From NCBI GenBank assembly GCA_963576785.1, contig OY756143.1, forward strand, positions 1,798,001 to 1,862,000: a stretch of DNA of 64,000 nucleotides. The letters are read 5' to 3'. Source of the DNA: Chlorophyllum brunneum. Taxonomy: Eukaryota; Basidiomycota; Agaricomycetes; Agaricales; Agaricaceae. Shown here one piece after another: positions 42,262 to 54,125 of this stretch (position 1 is its first letter; the number at the start of each line of letters is the position of its first letter). The translations under genes and the position numbers were made by a program. The notes beneath the pieces were generated by a model. It made no database searches, had not been told where the DNA came from, and saw nothing but the letters and a program-made list of their open reading frames with translations.

Positions 42262-43045
42262 CCATTCTCGTCGGTAAATGTCCGGAGTTCAGGTCTGCTG
42301 GGTCTGGGACAAAAGGGTAGGAAAACGGATACGCAAGAGAGAATCATGTGTGCGGAAACACACGCAGTACTTACATCCTTCAAAAACTTATGGACGCATG
42401 AGAGCTATCATAGCACTGAGCACAGGAGACATTCTATAAATAACTTTAGCTGTGGGGCCGGCGGGTCATGCAATTTTTAGACGCACCGAGCCGAGGCACA
42501 GGAGGCGAAGTTTCCATAAGGAGCGGAAGCCATCGATTTTCCCGTTGCTCTCTGGTTTCCAATTTCCACTCGGATTCCTGGGGTTAATGGGCCCACAGCG
42601 AACGTACTTAATGGTTAGTAGGCCTAGGACGGGACGATAGGGCGAGGTCAAGCAACATTCAATCCGGATCTTGACTTTCGCCTGTAGTTTGCTACGGGGT
42701 CATGGGAACTAACATCATTGAGTCTGTTTTTCGGGGGGACCCGAGAGGTACTGCCCTCCCCAATACTAAAGCTTCCGTAGCGACGAGCAAAATTAGTTGC
42801 AAAGACTAGCATTTGTCCTTGGAACGTCCGAAATTCGTGCGGTGGAATCTCTGTCTTCTGTCGTCGTCGCGTCTTCAGGGTGCTGCGTCGTAACACATCC
42901 ATGTGAACTGGTATAAAAGTGTACATTTTCCCACCACCGTCTATATTATTACAAGTAAGGCAGTACTTTCTGGGACTTGTCAGTAGAATACCCGAGTAAT
43001 TGCAGAATATACTCACAGACGAAGGGCAATTTAAATGGATGACCT

Positions 43046-43553
43046 TCACCAATCCCAGTCCGGACCGTCATCGTGGTCATCCGAGCGGTGCGAGTGTCCC
43101 GTTTTCCAACTCCTGGAGGAAGCTGAAGGCCCTCGAGATGTGAAAGATGAGGAAGAAGGTGAACTTTCGTCGCTGTGACGTGAAGATCCGCCGCCCCGGA
43201 GGTCGTCCTCAGGTTTTCCTTCTCCCGAGCTCCCTTTACGTGGTGGTACTGAGGGGGGTTTGGGAGCTCTGCACACACGGCTCCACTGAAACAGAGCGCG
43301 CAATTTCGCAGATTTAAGGATCTACCAATGAGGAAAGAGGAAGAGCATGAGCTTTTTAGACACGAGTATGGAGAGGCACAATCACGTTTGTTCCGTTGCT
43401 GCGGAATCCGTCTTCTCCTGACTTCTCGTCTGCTGAGCTGAGACCTGGGGCCAAGAACAATTGATTGGCACTGAATTCCTGGAGCGCAATGTTGCGATGA
43501 TAATCCGATTGAACAATAATTAAAGGTATGGGTGTCGACCAGAACAAACACAT
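43046..43553 (-). CDS. Possible small gene of unknown function
   Basis: A weak candidate. If an intron of 44 nt (GTCTAA donor, poor; TAG acceptor ahead of ILKSAKLRALFQWSRV) is removed, one frame of about 150 residues reads from ATG 43553 to the stop at 43046. Its C-terminal half is Ser/Asp/His-rich and ends HRSDDHDDGPDWDW. There is no signal peptide or known motif. It may instead be chance. RNA evidence would be needed to keep it. Confidence 0.22.
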
Positions 43554-44363
43554 CCGACTGCGCGAAACTGAGGATTTCTATTAAGCGGAAGTCAGAGGAC
43601 GAGTTGAAGGAAGAGAGACGTTATCTCACGAGTGCCATATTGCTCCATAGATCCCATGGATCCAAACGGAGAGAACGCGTCCGTAATGCCATCCAGACAC
43701 ACGCAATCACGAGATAAGCCATTAGGGAGTCTCAAGTTGGTTCACAGAGGCTTAGTGGTGCCGTAGACTTTTCACAAGGGTCCGTCCACGTATATATTAT
43801 CGCGTGTCTCGTGGTCTGCGAGATAAAGACATTAACATCAGCGATGGATCAAAGGGTCCCTTTGGGCAGATGGACATAGGAAATCTAACGCTTACCGGTT
43901 AGAACTGGGCTAGAAGGAACCGCAGGAATAAAGCGGAACAAAGGGGAAGGATCCAAGCATAAGGATGTGGGGACGGAGGAGAAGTGCAAGCAGAAGACAA
44001 GGCTGCATTGCTATTATGCATGAATGAGCGCTTGCTGTCGTTGTCGCGGCCAAAGCAGTCACATGGATAAGAAGCATCGCCTTTGTTCTTTCCTCAAATC
44101 TGGACATGCCACCGCTGGCTGAGAGATTCTGCAAGACTGGACCGAGCGCCTTGTTGATATGTCTAGTCCTCTGTGGCATTCGTTCACTCTTTCGTCTTCG
44201 GGGCATTGGGTTAAGCGCTAGTCATACCCTATTAAACAGGTGGACCTGTGTTGCAAAGAAGCTCCTTGCCAAACTCTACAGCATTTCTTCGACTCATATT
44301 CTGGTCCCCCGCAACCAAAATGTCCCGAAAAACGATAACCCATACATTCTGGGCTGCCCAAGC

Positions 44364-46929
44364 ATGCCCCAGAATTTCTCGACCCCAGACAATTCCGAGC
44401 AATTGTTATCTATACCCACCCACCTGGATGAACCCACTATCCCCACCCCACAGGGCCTGCACGTTGAACCAAATGCAGACCAGGCTACTACGTCCCAAAC
44501 ACAAGCCAGAATCCCAACTGAATCTGCTTTCGAATCGCACCCACCTGTGAGGTGACCATTCGACGACCCCCCAACGTACTAAGCAACCTATAGGAGCCAT
44601 TTTCCGGGATACATCCAATCGCAGCCGCTCAACTTCTCCCTCGGAGGTGGCCCATCCCCAGAGAGTACGATTTTCCTCTATACTGGCGCCTAAACACTCC
44701 TAATCATCCTTCAGACAGCCTCCAGGGATGTGTAGCTCGTATACTCACCCTTTGATGACGTTAGTAGACATGCTTCACCGGTAAAGAAAACACTCATACT
44801 TGCTCTAGACCTAAAAATGCAGCCGAAGGATACATTCCATCTTACACTACAAATTATATCCCGTAAGGCCCGTGACAAGAATTCACACAAAATATCAACG
44901 AATAAGAATTCGATAGAGACATGACTATACCCGGCTGGACAACGCTCCTCCATCCACAAGGTCCAATATATTTCTATCGTGAAGAAAAAGTAAGCCACTT
45001 TCTATCACGGAGTTCATGAGCTTTACTGTAACCTGTAGAATGTTCTGACGAATGCCAATCTCTTCGACCGTGAAAACTACAGAGTCGTGGAAGAAACCAT
45101 CGAGCAATTATTCCAGAAACTTGAGCATGACAGTGTTGACATCCCTCCCGACACTCAGCTTGTCATTGATATCAGATGGGACCGGCTCAGGATCGGCTAT
45201 TACTTCGCGACCTTCCAAGGGAGATGTTTATTCTGGGCACACGAGAAGTATGTAAAGGCATTGTTCAAACGTGTTGAAAACGTTTGGTCGCACACGCATA
45301 TTGGTACGCTTTTATTCCCTTGCGACGGCTGGCAGGCACCGACTTCGGGAATTAGGGCATGTAATCGAGGCGGAACTTTGGTGAATCCTCGATTCTCTAT
45401 ATGTGAGTACCTTTTAAACGATCATCTATGTTCGTTACTGACTAGTTTTGAAAGTGACTGAGGTGCTTTTTTCTCACCGTTGTTATTATAGGTTACATTA
45501 TCAGCTTTTCCCTCACATTCAAGTGCTTCCGTTGCAGCTTCTCCGAGAGGTCAAAGGCTTTCTCTTGTTCGTGGCAACAGGTAAAGATCCACATACCGAT
45601 CCAAGCACGCAATTCCTTATTCGCGACAGACCAGGTTTTCAATGCCAAGACGACGTCCGAATATAGCGTCGAAGAAGTTGATAAAGCTCTGGGTATCATC
45701 AATTCTATCCCCCCCGAACTGATCGACAAGGTGAGAAATACCACTCCCGAAGTCGCATATTATACGTGGATAGTGGGTGAGCCGGCCAATACTTAAATAC
45801 GATGCTGAAGCGTATTGAACCTGAAACAGGCTCCATTATGGCGCTCAACGGTCAGTCGGCTCGATACATACATTCGTTCCCAAACCTCAAGGCCGTTCAG
45901 CGCTCCACAGGTTTGACCACTACCACGGACAACCAAACGCACGGTGGCTCCGTGATGATTTCCTGTTTACCGACACAGACCAACGCTCTCGAACGCCTAT
46001 CATCACCCTTCTCTCTCCAATCCTTTTCTACACACCTGAAACTTATTTTCACTCGCTCCGGCACATTATGAACGACGGGAATATTTTCTTTGAAGCTTGG
46101 CGGAGCTTCGTCGTGGAATTGCACCAAGAATGGAATGGGCTCATCATCATCGTGAGTCACCAGCACAGTGTTTTTGCGAGAAACGAGCTTGGAACTCATT
46201 CACTACCTCCGTTGATGACCTGGACAGGCAACCGTCCTGTTGGCCACCAATATAGCCTTTCTCGCTATCCCAAGTCTCGACAATGGCGACCATCCAGAGA
46301 AGCGCTCACCCGCCCAGATCTGCAGCTATCTCTCTATTATCCTGAGTGTGGGTAGTATTGTCCTTGGCCAGCTTTTTTCTCGGTACCACCGTATTAAAGG
46401 ATGGGAGCACTTCGATGAACGAGTAAGTCTTATCCGTTTCCATCCGATGGCCCCTCTCTCAGAGCAAATACCTCAGATAACAGAAAATTTTGAGCTCCTT
46501 TTGGATGTCGGCTGCAGCAAACTGGCCATCATGTACAGCCTACCCTACGCCTCCCTCAGCTGGTCGTGAGTCGTATTTCATGGCATCTGCCACGGCCGTA
46601 GTGATAGCATTTTAAATAGTCTCATCGCGTTTCTTGTGGCTTTCTTGATAATGTGCTTTGACGGCACCCAGGAGCTTGTGCGTCTGATCATAGGCATTCC
46701 GTCGGCCGTGATCGCTCTTGTGATGGCCTTCTGTATCTCCACGATGCGAAGCAATGACGAAGAGCGATCTACCGGATCTTTCTTGGCCAAGCATTACCAG
46801 AGACTTGGTAATTTTCTCCAATGGTACTCCTCACGATTTTGGACGCACCCCGTGGACTCAAATTCGACCGAACTTCAGTCGGTCTCTCAACCTCGGGCGC
46901 CATCTATGTCACAGATATCCAACGTTTGA
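44364..46929 (+). CDS. WW-like domain transmembrane protein, Agaricomycete-specific type
   Basis: Predicted 616 residues from 13 exons: 44364-44546, 44594-44738, 44809-44862, 44907-44989, 45039-45303, 45356-45380, 45492-45580, 45630-45776, 45830-45854, 45911-46151, 46228-46422, 46477-46565 and 46620-46929. I recognise this as a large, uncharacterised basidiomycete family. A WW-like core PGWTTLLHPQGPIYFYREEK is followed by LFDRENYRVVEETIEQL, the LVIDIRWDRLRIGYYFATF strand region, LFPHIQVLPLQLLREVKGFL and FDHYHGQPNARWLRDDF. The C-terminal third has several membrane segments (TVLLATNIAFLAIPSLD, SYLSIILSVGSIVLGQLFS, SLIAFLVAFLIMCF, IIGIPSAVIALVMAFC) and the conserved SRYHRIKGWEHFDER. Exons 6 and 9 are only 25 nt. 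The exons before 44907 are less certain than the rest, resting on splice phase only. Function unknown. Confidence 0.85.
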
Positions 46930-47728
46930 TCGGTAAAAGTTTCGGCTATAACTGGTTCAGATCACAGTCCCAGTCTGGGTCATACTATCCATGCGTTTGG
47001 TACGAGGCGGTGAGGCGACGGAGGCGTGCTTCGATTGGCGGTTGGCGTGCACATGCAGCGGCAGTATATCTCTATTCTAACTTTTCACTATCGAGGATGG
47101 TGCTCCCGAGTCTGATATCGAACAATCCGCGTACCAAATACTCCAGGATGATGCAGTTGTATTAGCGGGTGACTTCTCAAATTTTGTACTCATCACTCTA
47201 TCATCCCACCCATGGATTCTGGTCTATAGCATGCGAAAGCTCGATTGACCACCTTGCTTGCCAAATGCTGTCGATAAACTCATAACTCTACTCGAACTCC
47301 ATAACGTTGTATATCTAACTGATGCTTGCAAACCCTGCGATGAAGAGACTCAGGATCAAGCATAAAGACAGGCTCTGAAAGGGTGGCACAAAGGATTGCC
47401 GTCAGTTGGGTTCCAAGTGGTGCGCAGTATTGATGTTTTGGTCTCTCTAGCGTACGGTTGAAGCGTTTGATGGACGGGTAAGTGGGAAGCAATCTAGCAT
47501 TCTAAGCTCAAACAAGGTGACTATCTGTGAATCAGAGACACATAATCACGAAACAGAATGAAGGGCGATGCTTCGCAATAGATTGGAAGTCGTAACAGGT
47601 AGTAACAAACTTGTGGAACACACAGGAGAAATAATACCCATCAAACTGTTATCATCTTCGATAGGAGAAGTGTGAGCTCCTTTGCATACAATCAGCACAC
47701 CGATACTGCAGCGCGGCCTTGCCGCTGG
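46930..47728. other. Intergenic region between two convergent genes
   Basis: About 800 bases between the WW-type gene stop and the tyrosinase stop. No frame with motifs, no repeat or RNA gene seen. Confidence 0.55.
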
Positions 47729-50101
47729 TCAGTGGTCATGGTGACATCCATCGGTGCATTCCCCTGTGTGCTGTCCTTTCTGATGAGCGGACTTCGTGGG
47801 ATCCTGGGTGGGTCCTCCGCCGAGACTCATTGCGGGATCCTCTTCCGATCCTGTGCGCATCCTAAACTCAGTCCAGGCCGCCGTAATAGGGAATGACACG
47901 GTCTTTTGAGGGTTGTTTGAGTCGGGTCGCTCTTGATCAGGCGCTAGGTACATCAAGCGGCCTTTGAGCGTGAGCTGTAGAGAACTCAATTTCGTGGCGT
48001 CCGCCTGTACAGTGTTATTACCAAGCCCAGTCAAACAAAAGCAAAGCAACACCTACCCCATCAATTTTGCAGGTTAACTTCCGTTTCTGCAGGTAGCTGA
48101 TGACCTGGTCAGGATAGAAGAACTCCCGCCCACCATTTACAGCCTTGGCTGAGCGAGCGAGGAAATAAGTCAGGTGAACATAGCCCTCCTGAACGAGGTT
48201 CTCGCGTGCTTTGCAATTGGTGCACGTATCTGGGGTTAGGCCGTGGAAGGCATTAATGGATCCGATGTAATGATCATCATCATCCCAATGGACACCATCT
48301 GCGAAATAGAAAATAAGAGAGAAGCTTTCTTGTACTTGATATTTCTCGAAACAGGCATGAATCCCCCAGTCATACATTTCTAGGCCCTCGGAAGGTCGTT
48401 GGCGCTTGCCGGAGAATTCAGCAAAGAGCTTGAGGGCTTCGTTTGTCTCGTCGTCGTCTATTTTAAAACCGTAGAGCTGTTCGACATGAAGAGTCACAGC
48501 CTTTGACTTGGCAGTTGCTTCATCAGATTTCGTGTTTTCATAATCAGCTATGGTCGGTGCGCCTGTCCTCTCGAAATCCGGGTAGGAATAACCGAGTCTT
48601 GTGGTATCTATGAGGAGATCGGAAGTCCAAGGCTGGCCCGATGCTTGATAGAAAGGTTCAAGGGCTATGACGGAAAAAACATGTCAGTGTGTGAAGCCTG
48701 TAATAGAGCAGCTGGGTTTGCATACGGCTCTTAATCCCGACCTTTTCTCCCTTCGCAAAAGCCATCGTCGGTTCCAGAGTGCTACCATCAGAGACCCAAA
48801 CGCCAGGATGGATGGCTTGCCAGAGGGACAGGAGTCTATCGACGTTGGCGTGGTGCAACCAGAAGATAGGATCAAAAGCTGGGTGAAGCGCAAGATATAG
48901 TGATTGTTTGCGAGCTGGAGACAGAAGCCCTTACCAGCGAAGGCAAGATCAGTCATATGGGCGCTTACAGACACCCCATTTAGAGAATCGCCCTTTCCCA
49001 CAAACATATGGATATCGTCGTGCACTGCTTCTAAACTAGTGCTGTGTGGACTGGCCTTATCCTCACGCATTCCATTGTGGCTGAAATACTCCCAACTGAC
49101 GTGATGCAAAAGCATCATGAGCGTTTTGTAGCGAGTCGAACCGCCTTCGCGCTTGAATTCCCTGTGGAGAGGGCAAGGCGCGTCATTAGGCGTCCGTCAG
49201 CAATCTAGGATTTTGCTTACACGAATAACCCATTAATATCTTCTCTGCTATTGATATCAGGGTTTCGGATCGTCGTGTCCCAACGCGCGAAACTCTCGAG
49301 CTTCTCTTTGAGTTCTTTGTTAAGTCCCTCTCCGGGATTCTCGTTAGCTTCACTAGGGTGCTTGTACTCGTTGAGAAAGTGCTGTGGGAAACGGTACCGA
49401 AGGAGGGGATTCGGGACCTCTACCGTTGTTTCTCCGTCGTAATCGATTACCTTGACATTCTCTCCCTCGAAGAGCTCACGAGGAGGATCGCGAAGCCTCT
49501 CAGCCCAGTCCCAATAGGGCTGGCGTAAATCCCAAGCAGCTTGAATCCACGATTCCCGGTCTTGAGACTTTGCAAACTTGAACTCATCGAGAGCCTCCAC
49601 CGCTGCCTGAGAAAGAGCTTGCTGTAGAAACAAGGTGTATTGGTCATGGGTAACCTGCAGTAGTATGCCAGAAAACGCACCTCGAATGCGAGGCTGTAGA
49701 TCCTGTGCCAGGTCGGGAACAAAACCTGGCTGTGAGTACAGTAACCAAACTGCTTAGCCTTCTCTACGGGCTTGTCATTGTCCTTGGCCCATTCAACAAA
49801 GGGATACCCGTGGATTGCAGCGAGCTGGAAGTAGGAGTTAGCTTCATTATCTTTTCTTTTTTGCATGATGTCTGCGCGTGAAAAGAAAAGGCAAGATGAG
49901 AGAAAATCGACCAGTAAAGCAAATTGACCAACGAAGGGCGCGGATGTACAGGGTCCAAAACCTCTGGTTGGCCGGTTTGAGATTCGGGTTGTTGGGTTCA
50001 TTGGATTTCCTCCCCGACGGAACTAAATCAGCAAAATTCAGGCGATGCCGCACGTCGGTAGGGGGGATGATAGGGACGGTAGATCCTGATTGCTCGGACA
50101 T
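47729..50101 (-). CDS. Tyrosinase (type-3 copper monophenol/diphenol oxidase)
   Basis: Predicted 674 residues, exons 49933-50101, 49681-49871, 49221-49621, 48935-49161, 48726-48878, 48057-48664 and 47729-48004. It oxidises phenols to quinones for melanin formation. Copper [12 protein letters not shown] and [13 protein letters not shown], giving three His and the Cys two residues before a His that forms the thioether bridge in fungal tyrosinases. Copper [13 protein letters not shown] and [15 protein letters not shown]. All six copper ligands are present. There is no signal peptide, as usual for fungal tyrosinases. A C-terminal domain of more than 200 residues follows (with CTNCKAR), normally removed for activation. 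The very end is a Cys/His-rich tail, [11 protein letters not shown]. An in-frame ATG at 50197 would add 32 residues; the start MSEQSGS was preferred by family comparison. Confidence 0.95.
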
Positions 50102-51526
50102 GGTAAGTATGTGTTTCGGTACTTGGATGGTCAAGTTGTCTGTAGAGGCCTTTATACCCGAGCTATCGGAGGAATAAGGCTCGAGAAAGTGGATCATAGA
50201 GGCTGTGTTGTGACGCTCCTGGATGTCAAAGATATGGTACTGATGATATTATTTGGGCTGTCCCGACGTTAGAACGGCCAATCAACCAGGAGGCGTTGGA
50301 ACACCGAGACTGTGTGACTTGGATTACTCAGAGAAAAAGGATTTCCTTGTTGAGTATTGTGCGGAGGATGGCATGAATGAATGTGCTGTGTAGCTGGGTC
50401 ACTTTGTTGAATTTCCGTTCGTCGGCGGAAGGATATATGGCTACAGGATGGTGAGCGGATGGCAAGAAATATGAGGGAGACATATGGCCTTGTTCCTGAC
50501 GTTGAAGAGCGGTCGTAGATATACACCGATTAGACTAGGTACCAGAAACCTCGAATATGAAGCAGATGGCATGCGGAACGCCCAAGTATCGAGTAGTTAT
50601 CATCCTATCGTCCAGATTAGGTTGGGTTTGTTGCGGTAGGGTTAATGACAGAGGCAGGGACAATGGGTCCATCTGATCCATCTCATTTTATGGAATCTGG
50701 AACACGAGACAGGCGGTACATCAAGTGTTCAGGAGGCTGAGTGAATAGAAGGCCTGCCAATCCATTCCTGGTGCTAAGCGGTGAGGATTTGATGATGGGG
50801 ATAAACAACAAGCTAAGTCCCAGAAAATTTGCGACTCTGTCAGCCATAGGGACGACCACGTCGAGGGATACTCGGACATGATGCATTACGCGCGAACGAT
50901 TAAATTGCGAGTGTCCCGAGCCGCGTGAATGGGTTCGTCGACCTCCGAGATAGAACAGCCTACGGGGAAGAATGGGACAGCCAGACTACCACGATAACAA
51001 CGGAAGTAAAAAGGAATCTTTGAATGCACAATGAGTGCGAGTTGCTGAAAGGCGCACGAAAGACTTCAAGACCTAGCATTGTTTGCTCAGGGCGATTTTG
51101 CTGGTCAACACAGCCACTGACCCTGATACCACTGCTGACATACCAATCCATACCAATCCCCAGACAGCCCACCGGATCACTAACCCTAAGGGCGACGGGC
51201 GGTCGACATCGAGTAGGTAGATCATGGAACGCGTCTGGCATGGACCTCACTCTGGACGGTGATACATGATCCCGGAGGGTGCATTGACGACTGCTCTACA
51301 TAGTCCTGTAGCCAACGGGCTGCAATGAGTTCATAGCTATCTTTCGAAATGAGAATTGTCGACCAAGTTATTGAGACCAAAGTCATGCCCGCCCTGGACG
51401 GGACGGTTGGACATGATGGTACAACGCGGGATGAATGCTAGTGTACACGAAATAAGGGACTATACTTTGTTCGTACGACTTACATTGAGGGCAGAAATAG
51501 ATTGAAGAATATATCCCCCATAGGAT
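50102..51526. other. Intergenic region between tyrosinase and acyl-CoA dehydrogenase genes
   Basis: 1.4 kb. The first part is the tyrosinase promoter; the last part is the 3' flank of the dehydrogenase. Scattered short frames, none convincing. Confidence 0.55.
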
Positions 51527-53841
51527 CTACAGTCGAGTATCCTTCGGCATGGCTCTAAGAGCCTGACGGACACCAAGGTCTGCCAGCACATCTTCAGCAC
51601 CTCCAAGCAACGCATCGAACGCAATAGTGCGATGGTAATGCTCGATAAACTTGCCCATTCCGCTCTGAGTGATGCCACGACCACCGAAAATCTGTACCGC
51701 TTCGCGAGCAGTATCCTGCGCACATGATGTCGAGTAACTCTTCAAGAAGGCGATTTGTCCTGCAAGCTTGTTTGCTTGTTGTCTGTATGACTAGAAGACA
51801 AGCTTCAGTGGACAGACGCAACGCCGTGGATCACGGAGGACACACCATATTGCACATCTGATATGTGATGTTCTCCAGCCAATTTTGTACGCTCTCTGTT
51901 CGCGAAATGATTCCCGCCAACTTAGAGCGGATGACAGCTTGAGAGTGGAGCGGCTTGTTGAAGACTTTTCGTTGTGTTGTCCACCTATGGCTGGAATAAG
52001 TACTGTAAACCTTCCGCCTTTTGGTATGACCTACTTGAGGCATTCTTCGACTATAACATAGTCAGCTCTTGTTGACCGTTAAGGGATCAGGGGCAGGCAC
52101 TTACTGATACTGCGTTGACCTCTCGCAGAAGCACAACACATTACCCATCGTTCATGATTGAAATTACTATCATTCACTGTCAGACATCGATATATTTTCA
52201 TCAAGAGTCAAAGCTAACCTGAGAATCACAAAGATACCTCCACCTTCCTCTCCAAGCGTATTCTCAACAGGTACCTTAACGTTATCAAAAGTGATGTAGG
52301 CAGTACCGGCAGTTGCGGAGTAGCTCGTCTTAATTTGCTTAGTCTCGACACCAGGTCCTCGTTCGACCAGGATAACAGTGAAGCCGTCTTCGGTTTTGCA
52401 GCCCACAGTAAAGTAATCAGCAAACCTAGGATTAGCCCCAGTCAATTGGGTTCGGGTAATGGTCGATGGGCGACTCACGTTCCGTTGGTGATCCATTTCT
52501 TATTTCCTAGGCAACATTATAATAAATGAGCGAACAGATCAAATATTGCCTGGAGATATACCGTTGATAACCCAGTGCTTGCCGTCCTCAGTCTTCACAG
52601 CAGTGGTCTGAAGGCCCATGACATCACTACCAGCAAATGCCTCAGAAATCGCGAGACAAATAAACTTTTTCCCGGCAAGGACTTCAGGGACGATCCGGGC
52701 CTTGAGGTCTTCACTACCAAAGTTGAGAACAGGGGGAAGGCCGATCACTTTGCCACCGAGGAGGCCTGTAAAAATAGTGAGATCGTTCGTGTCATGGGTA
52801 CATGACGGGCGGCCATACCATCACCATAGCCACGTAAACTTGAACGGGCGACCTCTTGTGTAATAATGAGCTTTGAAGATATATTAGCACTCATGAGGAT
52901 GGGATGGGAGGAGTTGGATGAGAGTGTACCTCGTGGAAGTAGTCGAACTCCTCAGGCTTCACCAGTCCACCCATAAGTTTGCGGCCTTGGAGATGCTTTC
53001 CAGGACCCATACGCATAGCGTGCATTTCAAATTTCCTATTCCACCGCCATGAGCGTCCTTCCACTGCAGGGCGAACTGAGACATACGCCATCTTGTCAAT
53101 CACACTTTGAGATGGTCGTTTTCCATCGGCTTCCCTCTCCTGGTTCACCGTCAGGTAATATCCTGCGAGGACGTATGTTGGAAGCTACTCACGAGGGCGT
53201 CGGGAAGCACGATCGTGTCCATAAATTTGCGAACTTCCTTCTGGAAAGCACGGTGATTCTAGCAAGCGGAGTGAACGAGAGATGTCAGGGCGAGAAGTTC
53301 TGAGGGCGCACATCACTGAAGTACGGGCTGTGGTATCCATCGGTTAACCAAGTTGGTTCTCCATACGGAACTTTGCTAACTGCTCCAGGAACTCTCCACC
53401 GGATAATGCTCTTCTCGCCTGCGATAGTCCCAATCTTTAGCCTCTGGTACTGACTTTGTTCCAATACTTCGTGTCTATGGAGACTGTAGAATGCTTCTGT
53501 TGCATCTTGTCCAGCTACGAGAAGAACGATTAAAGGAAGGTCGACGAAATGATATGGTTCCTCACCAATGTCGGGGTCTAGGAGGACGGAAAGCCCTCCA
53601 GGGTGGAATCGCTTAAAGCGGGAGATGTCATAGACGTTGGCGTCGATGACGATCCACTGGAGGGTACAAACTTGAGTGACGAGAGTAGAATCTAGCGCGA
53701 ACTACACACCAAGTCCTCATCAGTGTTGTGCTGTCCATGACACCTGGGTTAGTCCCGGCGCAACGGAACAAAAGACAAGCAACTCACCTTGGCGACCTCC
53801 TCTCTGGTGAGTTGTTTGAGTTCCTTAGCAGGGGTAGCCAT
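51527..53841 (-). CDS. Cytochrome b5-fused acyl-CoA dehydrogenase, copy 1
   Basis: Predicted 521 residues in 15 exons: 53788-53841, 53710-53730, 53566-53656, 53312-53514, 53193-53258, 53087-53139, 52930-53035, 52819-52870, 52562-52765, 52479-52506, 52219-52425, 52105-52166, 52035-52050, 51846-51984 and 51527-51790. Residues 1-90 are a cytochrome b5 haem domain with the axial-ligand motif RFHPGG and the second His in SLHRHE. The rest is an FAD acyl-CoA dehydrogenase fold: ICLAISEAFAGSDVMGLQTT (FAD/substrate loop), KKWITNGTFADYFTVG, VPVENTLGEEGGGIFV, NFNHERWVMC (Glu at the position of the IVD-type base) and QIFGGRGITQSGMGKFIEHY. C-terminus DTRL resembles a weak PTS1. Exon 13 is 16 nt and exon 2 is 21 nt. 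Likely role: oxidation of an acyl-CoA; the substrate is unknown. Paralogue at 60792-63128. Confidence 0.93.
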
Positions 53842-54125
53842 AGTGTGGTTAGGGATGAGGACCGAAATTGAGATGAGTGGTTAAGAAAGGGAGGAGGATT
53901 GACATGTGATAAACTGATTGATGCATCTAGCCAAGTCCCATATTCATGCAATATCCGTGCCTCAGGGTCGCGCCCCTCCATCGAGCATCATCTCCATACT
54001 TTATTTTGACGACTCGAGGGCTATCTAGAGTCGCACTACAGTAGCACATAGCCCAACGGGGCCTGTTTCAAGCGAGAGAACGCAGACAATAACCATTTCG
54101 TTTTTTGAGGGGAGATAAATATAAA

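Larger units (their letters stand above)
42183..44363. other. Mostly non-coding region between GH7 and WW-domain genes
   Basis: 2.2 kb. The first few hundred bases are the GH7 promoter. One weak gene candidate at 43046-43553 is listed separately. The plus-strand frame upstream of 44364 is open back to 44106 but is probably 5' UTR or promoter. Confidence 0.5.

Noticed and set aside
45580..45660. Apparent frameshift or pseudogene in the WW-type gene (only a 25-nt gap seemed to link the two frames)
   Set aside because: A normal 49-nt intron (45581-45629) restores the frame to LLFVATDQVFNAK, so the gene is intact.
50102..50197. Upstream in-frame ATG of tyrosinase at 50197
   Set aside because: The extra 32 residues resemble no tyrosinase N-terminus, and the MSEQSGS start fits the family better. 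Still possible, so noted.
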